Assembly: GCA_039105265.1 (NCBI GenBank) | Contig: JAPFFF010000038.1 | Location: forward strand, 806,001 to 870,000 | DNA: 64,000 nucleotides | Source of the DNA: Tritrichomonas musculus | Lineage: Eukaryota > Parabasalia > Tritrichomonadida > Tritrichomonadidae | Reading direction: 5' to 3' | Shown here: positions 29,527-39,680 of the stretch, piece by piece | Position numbering within the stretch: position 1 is the stretch's first letter | Layout: every line of letters starts with the position of its first letter | Translations under genes and position numbers: made by a program | The notes under the pieces: model-generated | Databases searched by the model: none | What the model was told of the DNA's origin: nothing | What the model saw: only the letters and a program-made list of their open reading frames with translations

Positions 29527-30516
29527 ATTGGTTTCTATCCCAATTATTTTAACGTTTTTAATTGAAAAATTTGTATCGTACTGCTATCAATTTATAAAAT
29601 TTTCAACTTTTTTAGAGGTATTCATGAAGAGATCTAGCCTAGAAATTTGATAGATAATTAAATATTATTTTACATATTTTATATTTATGCTATAATAGAA
29701 AGTATATAATGTTTTATACGTTTGATTTCGAGATATTAATATAAATTATATTTCTATGACTAAATGGCTATGGAGAACTTTTGTTAGAGAAATAAATTCT
29801 CAATTTTGAATATCATTAACAAAATTTGTTTCTTTTGAAAGAAAATATTTCAATGAAAATGGAGTAATATTTCAAAGGATTATTTTAAAATTGAAATAAT
29901 TTAATTTTTTATTGCTGCTGATTTATTTATATAATATTTTAATATATTTTATTTATATTATCATATTTATTTTTTATGTAATGTTTATATTATATTAATA
30001 TATATATAATATGGTTTATTTTATTGAATATTAAGATAAATTCATAATTTTAATTTGAATAAAGATTTATTATTGAAATGGCCTTCATTTTTTTGAATAC
30101 ATGATTAGTTTATATATTGAATGAAATAAAATAAATATTGAATTAATATATTTTAAATTAATCAATTAAAATATCTTGATTAATCATTTTATTTTTACAA
30201 TAAAAAATAAAATACAATAATATTCAAAATACAATAAATATGTTTAGTGAAATATATACTTGAATACTTTCTTATTTCTTGAAATACATATTTTTAAACC
30301 CTTTTTATGACATTTTACACCATTAAAATAAGCCATTAAAATCAAAACCATTTTTTCTCAAAATTAAGCGTATAAATATCTTAAGCACCAACATATACAT
30401 TAATACATATAATAAAATATTATATGGAAAAGTATTATATAAAATTCTAGGCTGAAAAAAAAGATATGATAAGTTTATATATCAAAAAAATTTTAATTTC
30501 TTTTTATTTCTGTTAA
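29527..30516. other. AT-rich spacer, nothing recognised
   Basis: Very AT-rich with no coding signal on either strand. It forms the left flank of the inverted-repeat element at 30517. Confidence 0.6.
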
Positions 30517-31399
30517 TACCGTATCTCAAAATTCTTCATAACACTCAGAATAACTACTGAACGCTATTGAGAGATATATTCAAATTTTATGAAAATTACA
30601 AATTCTTTTTCTAAAGACCATTGAATTTTTAACAACTTTTTCAAGAGTCTTAGAAAAGATTTTCAATATATCTCAAAATTTCAAAATGGATAAACATTTT
30701 GAATCTTGATTCTCTTTTCACAAAAAACAAAAGTGAAAAAAAGATATCAAAATAATAAAATAAACAAAAAAGAAATAAAATAGGTAATAATTTAAAAATT
30801 TAGTATTAAAAAAAGATTATAAGAAAAAAAAAAGAGAAAAAGTAACAAGTTTGAACTAGAAAAGCCTTAATTCGACAAAATTCTTCACATTGTTTTGGGA
30901 TTTAGTTATGTTCAAAGATCATTCACTACTAAAAGAGAGGTAATCTCCAATTGAAGAGCTTATCTTACGCTCAGCTAATGCCTATTCGCTTTTTGATGAA
31001 TCTTGTTCCAGTTTTATTTGCTTTTCGTTGAATATTTTTCTTCGCTCGATTTGAATTTTGAAGCAGTTTGAAAATGATTTTGAGAACGATGCAATATAAT
31101 TGCCCACTGAAGTCATTTGATGTAAATGCGCGATTGAAAATTGCTTTATTTGATTGGTTTGAGTAATCTTTTTCTTTATGTTTGGCTTTGCAAATAATGA
31201 AAACCGCTAGAAATTATCTCAAAAAGTTTCATCCGAATGCCTCTACTATAATATATATATGACCAAATAGTATAGTCTAATATAATAACACTATTGGCTT
31301 TTTGAATAATACTATTCAACCAATTCTGAACTGCTTTTCAAAAAGTCAGAAGTGTTCAGTAGTTATTCTAAGCGCTATGAAGTTATTTTATATACGGTA
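30517..31399. mobile_element. DNA element with ~50-bp terminal inverted repeats
   Basis: 30517-30572 (TACCGTAT, then CTTCATA, then AGAATAACTACTGAAC) is the imperfect reverse complement of 31344-31399. The 883-bp unit has no transposase frame. The terminal bases read TA-CCGTAT and ATACGG-TA, so a TA target duplication of the Tc1/mariner type is possible. The interior contains host-like sequence (around 30880-31150) that I cannot identify. Confidence 0.7.
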
Positions 31400-31538
31400 A
31401 ATCTAATTTAATTTGAAAAATCTAATAATTTAATTAATCTTATGTGTATTAATATAAATATATTTGGAATTTTCAAAAATCATAAAGATTGAATGAAATA
31501 TTAAAGATATATCAGATTAAAATTTTTATAAAATAAAC

Positions 31539-31708
31539 AGTGTAAGACTAGCCCTTCGGCGGTTTTGTAAAATACGGCTATTTGGTCGTTCATTGAATAG
31601 TTTATTTTACAAAATTTCTACGGCACACGGCAAAAGTGCAACTTTTTGAATACTTTAGATAAAAAAATCTTCAATTACGGCATACGGCCGAAAGGGATAG
31701 TGTAAGAC
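31539..31708. repeat. Short unit bounded by a 10-bp direct repeat with inner inverted ends
   Basis: AGTGTAAGAC occurs at 31539-31548 and 31699-31708. Just inside, TAGCCCTTCGGC on the left is nearly the reverse complement of GGCCGAAAGGGAT on the right, and the block is GC-richer than its surroundings. It looks like a ~150-bp mini-element with a target duplication, or a relic of a larger element's end. It lies 150 bp outside the first Polinton gene. Confidence 0.6.
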
Positions 31709-31858
31709 ATTCTTAAAATGATTATATCGAGCAACCAATTAAAAATTATTGATTTGAATGCATATAACTTAATATGGATGGAAATAATGAGATTAGAAAA
31801 ATTCAAAAAGACGTTAAGTCACTTAACATGAATACCTCTACTTTTTTGAAATAAAATT

Positions 31859-32167
31859 TTAGCTTCTTAAGAAGTCGAAAATTAAGGCAGTTTTCACATT
31901 TCCTTCAGGTACATACTTTATTGCTGTGTCGGCTATATTTGCTAATTTACCTCTTGCATTTTCACTCAAGAAATTTTCACCAAGACCTCTCGCAACTTTA
32001 CCAATAAGACCAGAATGTTTAGTTAATCCACTTGTTGTTGTATTTAATAATTTACTTGCAAGACCGCCTGTAAAATTATCTGCAGCTCCCATTAAGACTT
32101 TACCACCTAAGCCGATTCCTCCTTTTATCATCTCTCTCCATATAGAATAATTTGGATCAATTCCCAT
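31859..32167 (-). CDS. Polinton small glycine-rich protein (minor virion component candidate)
   Basis: This 102-residue protein is rich in G, A, L and K with amphipathic segments (GGIGLGGKVLMGAADNFTGG and GLIGKVARGLGENFL). It resembles in style the small hydrophobic or membrane-active minor capsid proteins of Polintons and adenoviruses (pVI-like). The same kind of protein is encoded in the GC-richer fragment near 38.8 kb. It follows the ATPase gene in the same direction with an 18-bp gap. Assignment is by composition and position only. Confidence 0.5.
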   Translation of the reverse strand: MGIDPNYSIWREMIKGGIGLGGKVLMGAADNFTGGLASKLLNTTTSGLTKHSGLIGKVARGLGENFLSENARGKLANIADTAIKYVPEGNVKTALIFDFLRS

Positions 32168-32184
32168 TTTTAAAAAATAAAAAA

Positions 32185-33051
32185 TTATTCGAAATAGTAC
32201 TTATTAGCAGAAATATTCATTACGAATTTTTCATGTGGTTCTTTATGTTGTAAGTATTCAGCTACTGTCTGCTTCGTATTTAATGAGTTATTTGTTTGTT
32301 GCAACAAGCTAGTAAAATCTTCCTCACTATATCCTGTATAACATATGATATCTGTTGCTAACCTTTTAGCATTCATATGAACAAATCGAATAGTTTGGAT
32401 AGCCATGATACATGTTAAATTATAGTGTCTTGTCTTGGTTAACAACTTGATAAATTCACTATTACCATTCTTTAATAAATTACTACCTGCACAATCATCT
32501 AGTATCAATAATTTGTTATATGGATATGATGATGTTTCATATTTGACTAACTTATTGGCTATATATATAATTTTATCATTGAGCTCATTTAAATGATGCT
32601 TCTCAATGAGCCTCCTCATTTCGTCATTGGTCTCTTTCATTCGAGATAATACATATTTGACAATGGCATAATACTTTATCTTTCTTCGAAGATGTCTTTT
32701 AAGATAACTCATTAATTCTCTTTCCTTTACATAATCGATTCTTGATTGTATCTGTTTATTAAGTGTTTCAGCTGTTTTATCCATTTTACCAGAGCTTGAG
32801 CAAAATATTATCTTTTGGTAGTATGGATGTTTAAACAACCTCTCTGTTATCATAATATGTCTCCATATCCAAAAACTTTTACCAGCGCCTGGTTTACCAA
32901 TTAAAAAGTATATACCATTTGTACTAAAAGGATAATCAGGTGATAATGGTTTAATCAAAGCACCATCTATCTCTTTCATGTTCTTCCGTAAGGTTTCTTT
33001 AATCAATGTTTCTACTTTATTTATTAGTTCTGCATTTGGGGGTTCATCCAT
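32185..33051 (-). CDS. Polinton genome-packaging ATPase (FtsK/HerA, A32-like)
   Basis: 288 residues. The Walker A motif is LIGKPGAGKSF (~residue 50) and Walker B is KLLILDDCAG (~182), followed by a sensor-like region (TKTRHYNLTCIMAIQT). This is the layout of the A32-like packaging ATPases of Polintons, virophages and NCLDVs, which pump DNA into capsids. It sits 11 bp downstream of the integrase gene in the same cluster. Length is typical for the family. Confidence 0.85.
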   Translation of the reverse strand: MDEPPNAELINKVETLIKETLRKNMKEIDGALIKPLSPDYPFSTNGIYFLIGKPGAGKSFWIWRHIMITERLFKHPYYQKIIFCSSSGKMDKTAETLNKQIQSRIDYVKERELMSYLKRHLRRKIKYYAIVKYVLSRMKETNDEMRRLIEKHHLNELNDKIIYIANKLVKYETSSYPYNKLLILDDCAGSNLLKNGNSEFIKLLTKTRHYNLTCIMAIQTIRFVHMNAKRLATDIICYTGYSEEDFTSLLQQTNNSLNTKQTVAEYLQHKEPHEKFVMNISANKYYFE

Positions 33052-33061
33052 TTACAAATTT

Positions 33062-34216
33062 TTAAATGTATTTCATAATTTTATCTGGTATTGGTTTGCC
33101 CTCAACCTTTTGCCCTGCTTTAATTTGTCGTTCATAATTTTTCTTTTGTTCCAACCAATATTGTCTTTCTGCTGTACCAAGTACTAATGGATTACCTCTC
33201 CTTACATCTCTAATAGTTTGACTAGCAAAGGCATCATCACCTTCGACTCCTTCCCATTTTAAATCATACTTACCAGTATCTTCATTAAAGTTATATATTC
33301 GTTCAATAATACCTTCTTTACCTTCATTTAGTCTTTCAGCTACTTTAATCCTTTTGTCTCTTGTCCTTAACAACCTATATCCAGGGAATGAACTAGTTGA
33401 ACCATCTTTGGACCTGACTACAAACTGGTTACCTTTTTGCGAGTCAACTATATAAGACTCATTGGACAAATTACTTCTTCTTTTACCAAATGGTTCTTTT
33501 TCGAGTACTAACCTGACCTTCTCACCTGGATTAAAATGATATGGATTAATGCGTGCATTCTTTTGTATGTACTTTATTTCATCCTCTGGAGTAATATCAT
33601 TAGGTGCTTTATTATCTAAAGACCTATGAGGAGAGTTATTATATATGTTCACCAAATCATGCATCTCCTTTGGTTGAATAAACCTATTTTCACCAATAGC
33701 ATCTCTTATGGTTCTCATAAATCTATTAATAATGCCAAGTACATTATGGTTATTCTCAGTTGTTGTTCGGTATTTTATGTTCTTCTCTCTCATGAAGTCT
33801 AAGACTGTTGATGATAAATATGCTGCATCCTCATCATTTGTTATCGAATATACATGAGGTACATCATTAACAAATTTATGAAGTGCTGTTAATACTTCTC
33901 TTGCTCCTTTACAATTCATAGGATATGCATATGCTTTTCTGGTGTTGATATTGATGAACATTAGATAATTCAACCCACCTGCCTCTTTATTATTAATGAA
34001 GGTATCCATTCGATAACCATGAGGATGTTTGGATACAATAGGTATAAATTGTGCTTTAGGTACTCTCTTATCATGTACAACTCTTTCATCAAAGTATTTC
34101 TTTGCTTCTTCTTCATTTAGATTCTCTTGTTTTGCCATGCTAATGTATTTGTCCAAGGTCTTCCATTTAGCTTTGTTGTATAATTTTTCATATGGGCTTG
34201 GTTCTTCTTTACTCAT
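33062..34216 (-). CDS. Polinton integrase (RVE superfamily)
   Basis: 384 residues. The RVE core reads GYRMDTFIN..GGLNYLMFIN (first Asp), then VYSITNDEDAAYLSS (second Asp), and a C-terminal helix with NNHNVLGIINRFMRTI, then NNSPHRSLDNKAPNDITP, which is the conserved region after the catalytic core. The C-terminal ~130 residues include YDLKWEGVEGDDAFASQTI, resembling a chromodomain-like tail. Integrases of this family insert Polintons into chromosomes. It lies 6 bp from the upstream gene. Confidence 0.85.
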   Translation of the reverse strand: MSKEEPSPYEKLYNKAKWKTLDKYISMAKQENLNEEEAKKYFDERVVHDKRVPKAQFIPIVSKHPHGYRMDTFINNKEAGGLNYLMFININTRKAYAYPMNCKGAREVLTALHKFVNDVPHVYSITNDEDAAYLSSTVLDFMREKNIKYRTTTENNHNVLGIINRFMRTIRDAIGENRFIQPKEMHDLVNIYNNSPHRSLDNKAPNDITPEDEIKYIQKNARINPYHFNPGEKVRLVLEKEPFGKRRSNLSNESYIVDSQKGNQFVVRSKDGSTSSFPGYRLLRTRDKRIKVAERLNEGKEGIIERIYNFNEDTGKYDLKWEGVEGDDAFASQTIRDVRRGNPLVLGTAERQYWLEQKKNYERQIKAGQKVEGKPIPDKIMKYI

Positions 34217-34222
34217 TTATTT

Positions 34223-35224
34223 TTAAATAAACATCTTATTGTATTGAAGGAATTGCATTTCGATAACAAATGAATCATTTGGAGGTAGTTTGGTTGGACA
34301 ATAATAATGAACATCACTATAGAAGTCTATCCAAAACCTTTGGTCCATTGAGTTTAACTTGAAGTACTTAATAGGACTATATTCAACATCGCTATTTCCT
34401 ATATAATTATGTAATGCTTGTTCACCTATCGATGAATATATTTTGCATGATTGTCTGTCCCATACATTATCGAATATTATTTCCTTACTCCATGTTTGAT
34501 ATTTTTCTGGTTTTTTTTGAAATATGCCATTACCTATATTAAACACATCTGCAAAATCATCATTCCAGGATTTAAGTTTGAAAAAGTTCATATATGGTGC
34601 GGTATACTCCCAATCTTGTTCATTCTTACTATTGGTAAAGTAGTATTTTTGATTCCCTGCTTTATTCCTTTCTGTATAAATGATTTCATGAAATCCATTT
34701 TTATCATAGTATCCATCTGTTTGTATATCTCTATCCTGTATATTGTCATCATTTTGAACAAATTTGTCTAATGAAGAAGTTTTAATGTATGACTTGAATG
34801 CATGATTAACTGCATCAAAAAATCCACGTAAATCTCCATCGATTGACACCCAATCAATGACTTTGAAGAATCCATATTTATGATTCGTACCATTTACATA
34901 GTCTGTTTTTAGTGTTCCATCATTCCATGTTCCACCACAAACAAACTCATATGTTTTCTTATGTATCTTATATATTTCAATCTCTACTTCCATTTTGCGT
35001 CTTCTCTTAATGATATGTGCTGAACGAACGCCAACAATAGATTCCCCTTTGTTTGCAGTTGACCATTCTGGTGGGAAATTAAACCAATACCTATTAAACT
35101 TAGCTTTATCATGTTGAGCATCCTCAAGGAAGTAGGCTGTTTCGATTGGAAGAGGTGTATTACCATCATTAACTATATTATCTCGATTAGGATATAAAGT
35201 GTTAACACTTGGTGGTAATTCCAT
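34223..35224 (-). CDS. Polinton structural protein candidate (333 aa)
   Basis: Starts MELPPSVNTLYPNRDN. It is beta-rich with many aromatic residues (FNRYWFNFPPEWSTANKGES, then YYFTNSKNEQDWEY, then RFWIDFYSDVHYY). It sits between the protease and integrase genes. Polintons usually encode a minor capsid (penton) protein of about this kind near these genes, so that is my best guess. No sequence motif proves it. Confidence 0.45.
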   Translation of the reverse strand: MELPPSVNTLYPNRDNIVNDGNTPLPIETAYFLEDAQHDKAKFNRYWFNFPPEWSTANKGESIVGVRSAHIIKRRRKMEVEIEIYKIHKKTYEFVCGGTWNDGTLKTDYVNGTNHKYGFFKVIDWVSIDGDLRGFFDAVNHAFKSYIKTSSLDKFVQNDDNIQDRDIQTDGYYDKNGFHEIIYTERNKAGNQKYYFTNSKNEQDWEYTAPYMNFFKLKSWNDDFADVFNIGNGIFQKKPEKYQTWSKEIIFDNVWDRQSCKIYSSIGEQALHNYIGNSDVEYSPIKYFKLNSMDQRFWIDFYSDVHYYCPTKLPPNDSFVIEMQFLQYNKMFI

Positions 35225-35245
35225 TTCGAGTTGAATAAAAAGTCT

Positions 35246-36820
35246 TTATTTATATACAACACCTGTTTCTAATTCATTGTTTTGAAGTTCTCGAAGTATT
35301 CTCTTTCTAATATCTGGTATATTGCGTTGTTTAAACTTACCATTTCCTTCATGCAAAAAGGTACGACAAGATTCCATTAGAAACACTCCACAATCCTTGT
35401 TATTCTTTTGACTAGGTACATCATAATATTTTGCTTTTAATTTACCTGTTGCTGAGATATTGATATACTTATTAAGTGTCTTTACCTCTGGCGCCATTGA
35501 CTTATTCTCAGAGTCATAGCATTCGATTATTTTCTTTGGATATCGAACAATACATAAAACCCAATGTTCTCCATCTGAGCAAATGGGGACAAATACTTTA
35601 TCGAAATGTGAAAATGACTGTTTACCTGAGATAGGACTTTTCATCAGTTCTAGTAATTTTTCATTATCATTAGTCTCATATGCTATAGAAAGGAGGGTAT
35701 AAAATGCAGTAGGTAAAACCAATATTTTCTTTTTATCAAACTCTGCCTCATTTTGACCAGGTTGTTTATTCAATCTCTTTCCTTTGTTATATAGAAGTTT
35801 CAAGTAGTCATCAATAACATCTTCGTCTATATTTTCATCATTGACTAAACTCCTCCAATCATGAATCCTATTATGTCCTTGGTCTACTGTATACTCTCCT
35901 GCCTTCAGTGGTGTCATACGGGGTTGTCTTGGAGGAGGACTAGTACCGCGAGAGGTATGTGATGATGGAAACTGTGGAGGTGGTGATGAAGGAGGAGGAG
36001 GTGGTGGAGGTGAAGGTGAATGAGAAGGAGGAGGAGGTGGAGGTGAAGGTGAACGAGGTCGTTTTGATTTTGTCTTAGGTTGTTTTGATTTTTTCTTAGG
36101 TCTATCATCCTCGTCTAAATTTGTACTACTTTGAAGTAAAAGTTGAATTCTGTTTTGATTTTGATCCCTTGTTGGTGGCTCAACATTTGTGGGTCGGTTC
36201 CTACCGATTTTCCTAAGGTTAAGATGATAATCATTTCGATTTAAAGTTGGAGGTCTGGGTAATGGAGCCAATTCTGGTATATCATCTGTTTGAATACCTC
36301 TAGTTTTATATTCTTTCTTATCACTTTTCAATGTTCTTTCTTTCATCTGCTCTCTCAGTTCTCTAGCTGCTTGTTTTTCCTCCTCAGTCTTCATTCGAGA
36401 TATCCTTATGTTGATAATATCATAATGTAATTTTATCTCTGTTAATAAACCTTGATCTGATTCTTGGAGAGTATATTGATATGGCTTTAATACTGTTATG
36501 TAATGCCCATGTTCATCTTTATCATCTTGATTTTTCTTAATCGCAAACACACAACCTGTAAATTTTGCTCTTGGTCTCTCTCTCTTGAGTCTATTAGCAA
36601 ATTCAAGTACGTCTTTAAAAGCTATACTAGTATTTAAATATGTCTCATATAATTTTTGTAGATTTATTTGATTATTAGAGAACTTCCATATAGTTTGACC
36701 CAAACCTCTTGTTAATCTTGCAACATCTCTATCAACTAGTTTAGGTCGAAATTTAAGAGTACCTTGTAATAGTTGTATTTTATTGTTAGGTTTAGTTTGT
36801 GTACCTACATCACTTGTCAT
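35246..36820 (-). CDS. Polinton maturation protease (Ulp1/adenain-type) with long N-terminal extension
   Basis: 524 residues. The C-terminal ~150 residues form a C48/adenain-like cysteine protease: SDGEHWVLCIV (His), CYDSENKS (Asp), and NNKDCGVFLMES (Cys with oxyanion-side Gln/Asn). The N-terminal ~200 residues are a charged helical region, followed by a very proline-rich linker (about residues 250-300, runs of P and S-P). In adenoviruses and Polintons this protease processes capsid precursors. The extension is longer than in most relatives. Confidence 0.8.
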   Translation of the reverse strand: MTSDVGTQTKPNNKIQLLQGTLKFRPKLVDRDVARLTRGLGQTIWKFSNNQINLQKLYETYLNTSIAFKDVLEFANRLKRERPRAKFTGCVFAIKKNQDDKDEHGHYITVLKPYQYTLQESDQGLLTEIKLHYDIINIRISRMKTEEEKQAARELREQMKERTLKSDKKEYKTRGIQTDDIPELAPLPRPPTLNRNDYHLNLRKIGRNRPTNVEPPTRDQNQNRIQLLLQSSTNLDEDDRPKKKSKQPKTKSKRPRSPSPPPPPPSHSPSPPPPPPPSSPPPQFPSSHTSRGTSPPPRQPRMTPLKAGEYTVDQGHNRIHDWRSLVNDENIDEDVIDDYLKLLYNKGKRLNKQPGQNEAEFDKKKILVLPTAFYTLLSIAYETNDNEKLLELMKSPISGKQSFSHFDKVFVPICSDGEHWVLCIVRYPKKIIECYDSENKSMAPEVKTLNKYINISATGKLKAKYYDVPSQKNNKDCGVFLMESCRTFLHEGNGKFKQRNIPDIRKRILRELQNNELETGVVYK

Positions 36821-36861
36821 TTAAAAATCAAATAAAAGAAAGAAGAAGAAGATGTTGTTTA

Positions 36862-37122
36862 TTAATGAAGGTTATCAAGGCTGCTGTTGATATCATCAAC
36901 GTTGACCTTCATCTTTGCAAGGTCATCAATGACAGAATCGAGTTTTAAGGATAGTAGGTTGGCCCTATTAAGAACCTCATCAAGTCGTTGGTTAAGTTGA
37001 TCAATTTGGAGAAACAAGTAAGTTTCAGTATGGTCTATCTTTGCTTCAAGCTTTTGCTTTTCATCCATGATTTTAGTGTTGAGCATTTCAGTGGTCAATC
37101 GGATCTTCTTATCGAGATTCAT
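36862..37122 (-). CDS. Polinton small coiled-coil protein (86 aa)
   Basis: The ATG at 37122 opens MNLDKKIRLTTEMLN. Nearly the whole protein is heptad-patterned (LFLQIDQLNQRLDEVLNRAN, then LSLKLDSVIDDLAKMKVNVD), so a parallel coiled-coil oligomer is expected. It is the first gene of the left minus-strand cluster. It resembles in style a second coiled-coil protein of the nested fragment (39150-39485). Function unknown. Confidence 0.55.
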   Translation of the reverse strand: MNLDKKIRLTTEMLNTKIMDEKQKLEAKIDHTETYLFLQIDQLNQRLDEVLNRANLLSLKLDSVIDDLAKMKVNVDDINSSLDNLH

Positions 37123-37178
37123 CAAAGAAAAAAGTGAAATGACTAAATATTTTTCTATTGTTCATTTCATTTGTTTAC

Positions 37179-37340
37179 ATGTCAACAATCGAAAATGATA
37201 CCCCATTGGTTAATAATGAAGAAGAAGAATGTAATAATGAATGTTGTTGCCCTCCTCCAAATTGGGCTCTCTGGGTGTGCATTTTCTCTACCTTTATAAA
37301 CTACTTCTTTTGGTTAGTACGTATCTTATATCTCATTTAA
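37179..37340 (+). CDS. Polinton small membrane protein (53 aa)
   Basis: The ATG at 37179 opens MSTIENDTPLVNNEEEE. An acidic, cysteine-rich head (CNNECCCPPPNW) is followed by one hydrophobic segment (ALWVCIFSTFINYFFWLVRI). It is probably a type II or tail-anchored membrane peptide. Upstream TTCATTTCATTTG resembles a trichomonad initiator. It is divergent from the coiled-coil gene. Confidence 0.5.
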   Translation: MSTIENDTPLVNNEEEECNNECCCPPPNWALWVCIFSTFINYFFWLVRILYLI

Positions 37341-37382
37341 TAAACTACCTTCTACTATTTTTTATTTTTTATTTCTGTATAA

Positions 37383-37646
37383 ATGGCTTATTACATGACC
37401 ATAAAAGAGCGTATGAATATCCTCTATAAAATAGTGTCTTACCTCTATGATTATAGATGTGAGACTAATGAGGGTGTATGTGGTATTTTAATTAATAAGA
37501 TAAAAGAGTTAGCTGCTGAGTATTTCGAACCTGAAATTCTTAATGTAATTATGAAAGATGGTGATTTGGAATTTATCGACCAAATAGAACATTTTGCCTT
37601 TGAGTTCTTAGAGTACCAAATATCTAATCTGCCCTCGCATTTATAA
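37383..37646 (+). CDS. Polinton small protein of unknown function (87 aa)
   Basis: MAYYMTIKERMNILYKIV opens a helical, acidic protein with no recognised domain. It follows the small membrane protein by 42 bp and overlaps the 3' end of the HNH gene on the other strand by 23 bp. Confidence 0.45.
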   Translation: MAYYMTIKERMNILYKIVSYLYDYRCETNEGVCGILINKIKELAAEYFEPEILNVIMKDGDLEFIDQIEHFAFEFLEYQISNLPSHL

Positions 37647-37959
37647 TTTTGGGCATATCCCTGTTATAGTTACTATCTGTTGGGGTTATCCATCTTAAGT
37701 TGCTTAGATGGTAGTTAGCCCTATTCCTATTGATATGGTCTACCTCTATTTTATGTTGTGGGTCATCATTAGGTATGAACTGTCTTGCTATAAGTACATG
37801 TTTCAAGTAGTTGTTGCCATTTAGACATACTCGTATATACCCCTTTATATGTTTTGCATCTTTGCATATAAAATGATTACTCTTACGTCTTATAGTAAAG
37901 GGGTACCTATTCAGTATCTCATAGTCGTTAGTAAAGCCTTTGAGTGGCACAAATGACAT
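37624..37959 (-). CDS. HNH endonuclease-like protein (111 aa)
   Basis: The C-terminal half reads KIEVDHINRNRANYHLSNLR followed by W, the D-H-x-N-x-x-x-x-N core of HNH nucleases found in phage and NCLDV free-standing homing genes. The N-terminal half reads GYIRVCLNGNNYLKHVLIAR, an AP2/NUMOD-like DNA-binding segment. It lies exactly at the left border of the GC-richer insert. It is probably a mobile accessory gene of the Polinton. Confidence 0.8.
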   Translation of the reverse strand: MSFVPLKGFTNDYEILNRYPFTIRRKSNHFICKDAKHIKGYIRVCLNGNNYLKHVLIARQFIPNDDPQHKIEVDHINRNRANYHLSNLRWITPTDSNYNRDMPKIINARAD

Positions 37960-37998
37960 TTACATATAGAAAGAAATAGGTACGAGATTCTCGGGGCT

Positions 37999-38130
37999 GG
38001 TACCTGTGCTGTTTCATAGATGGGCGGTTGTGGGGTGGGGTACCTGTGCCGTTTAATAAATGGTTGGCTTTGAGGTGGGTGGGTGGGAATTAGGGATGGG
38101 GCCCCTGTGCCGTTTTATTGATCGTGGGCA
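37999..38130. repeat. Three GG(T/C)ACCTGTGCCGTTT-type repeats with a G-quadruplex-like run
   Basis: Copies start at 37999, 38039 and 38100, with G-rich spacers. 38077-38101 has the G-run pattern GGG-T-GGG-T-GGG-AATTA-GGG-AT-GGGG, a canonical G-quadruplex pattern. This is striking in so AT-rich a genome. It sits at the left edge of the GC-richer fragment. Confidence 0.75.
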
Positions 38131-38405
38131 GTAGTGAGAACAAAAATATTTTTTTTTTCTTTTCTTTTTTTTTATTTTTCTTTTCTTTTTTAACTAGTTC
38201 GTGTTGACGGTGTGGGTGCCAGCCCCACCGGAAACCGACTAGTATATACTACTCTACAGTCTTCGATGAATTCAACGGAGTTCTTGAAGCCGACGAAGAT
38301 GAGGTTCAACCCTTCTGTATCGACCTTAGAGATGGCGTCAGCAGCGATGTTGTTCTGGAACTTGACCTTGAATTCGACTGTGGCGTTGATGAATCCCTTC
38401 TCGAT

Positions 38406-38636
38406 TTAACTGATGGTGTGACCTGAGTGAGTGAGCTTCAAGCGAGTTTTGGTACCGACTGGCATTGGAGCATCTTTGTTGAGGAACTCTTCGGTAACGA
38501 AAGAGAATGTGTTGTCACCTCCGTTCTTTTGGACGAGGTTACGGAGAGTATCGTTGAAGAAGTCGAGGACATCTCCCTCGTCATTGCCGGAGTTCTTGAA
38601 TTGAGCGTTCTGGTAGGTCATTTGGGTTGTCACTAA
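38406..38636 (-). pseudogene. Capsid-like piece of the nested Polinton fragment
   Basis: MTTQMTYQNAQFKN opens a coding-like piece that reads like the N-terminus of a Polinton double-jelly-roll major capsid protein (VLDFFNDTLRNLVQKNG, then PVGTKTRLKLTHSG). Related coding sequence continues to about 38200. It is a fossil and part of a broken element. The family call is by resemblance only. Confidence 0.5.
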
Positions 38637-38699
38637 AAAATCGGAACTGTCGATGTGGTTCTAACCTCGTTGAAATCACTTTTTTGTATCACCACAAAC

Positions 38700-39020
38700 A
38701 TGGCATTCTGAACCTGGTTCAAAAAACTCGGGAAGAAGATCGTAGATGGGATCAAGAAAGTAGTTCCCATCGCCAAGAAAGTCGGTAAGGTCGTCAAGAA
38801 CACGGTAGCCCCCATATTGGGAACCATCGGTAACGCAATCGGTGGAAAGGTTGGTAACGCTCTTGGTGTCGCAAGCAAAGTCACTGGAATAGCTGGTGAT
38901 AAAGCAGTCTTGATATCAGACAAGGTCGACAACTACATCAAAACGAATGGGCGTTCAGCGATTGATGACTGGATAGCTCATGAACGAAGCCTCGGCAACC
39001 GTCTTATCCATCCAAGGTAA
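38700..39020 (+). pseudogene. Glycine-rich minor-capsid-like piece of the nested fragment
   Basis: The plus strand reads VKNTVAPILGTIGNAIGGKV then GNALGVASKVTGIAGD, an amphipathic G/A/V/K-rich protein like the 102-residue protein at 31859-32167. It is a fossil piece. Confidence 0.5.
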
Positions 39021-39149
39021 GCGATGATTTCGGGTCCGCGTGATTTCGGGCACACCCATTTCGGAGGTGATTGAATGAGTTTGTTAATGATTGATCTGTT
39101 TCGGAATCGATCGATAAGGTTTACCTATTTTTGTGTTGACTCAAACATG

Positions 39150-39485
39150 GACGTCAAAGTAATTGAGCCCATCACGCACTACCTCAAAGAGTTCGACACC
39201 TCTAACGACTTCGACTCATGGTACAAATCCCATCAAGAAGAGATGGACAAGCTAACCACCCACAAGCTCAACAAGATGTACCACATCAACGGATATCGCG
39301 TCACGAGAATCAAAGGTGTGCTATCACTCAAGAAAGCCCCGAAAGCGACGAAATCCGACTCGGAGACGGAACAGAGATTCATGGCTATCGAGAACGAGAT
39401 ATCCGAGATGAGTGACGACATCAAAAACATCAAGTTGGCGTTGCAGTCGATACAAGACTACTTCAATCAACTCATACCTGAATGA
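39150..39485 (+). pseudogene. Coiled-coil piece of the nested fragment
   Basis: MDVKVIEPITHYLKEFDT opens a 111-residue frame with a C-terminal coiled coil (FMAIENEISEMSDDIKNIKL). It uses C-ending codons, unlike the host Polinton. Function unknown. It is a part of the broken GC-richer element. Confidence 0.5.
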
Positions 39486-39680
39486 ACGACTCGCCACCGT
39501 CAACGACCTGAATGACCATATATGGATGGGAGTCGGGATAGTTGGTCTTCAACGACATGATCTGCTCATATTTTTCGTAGAAGTCGTCGAAACAGAGATT
39601 CGAGGCGGACTGAGTAGTATACGGTAGGCTTTGGCATGCCCCAGCCTACCACTACTCCAAGGGCTCCCGCCCCTGGACCC

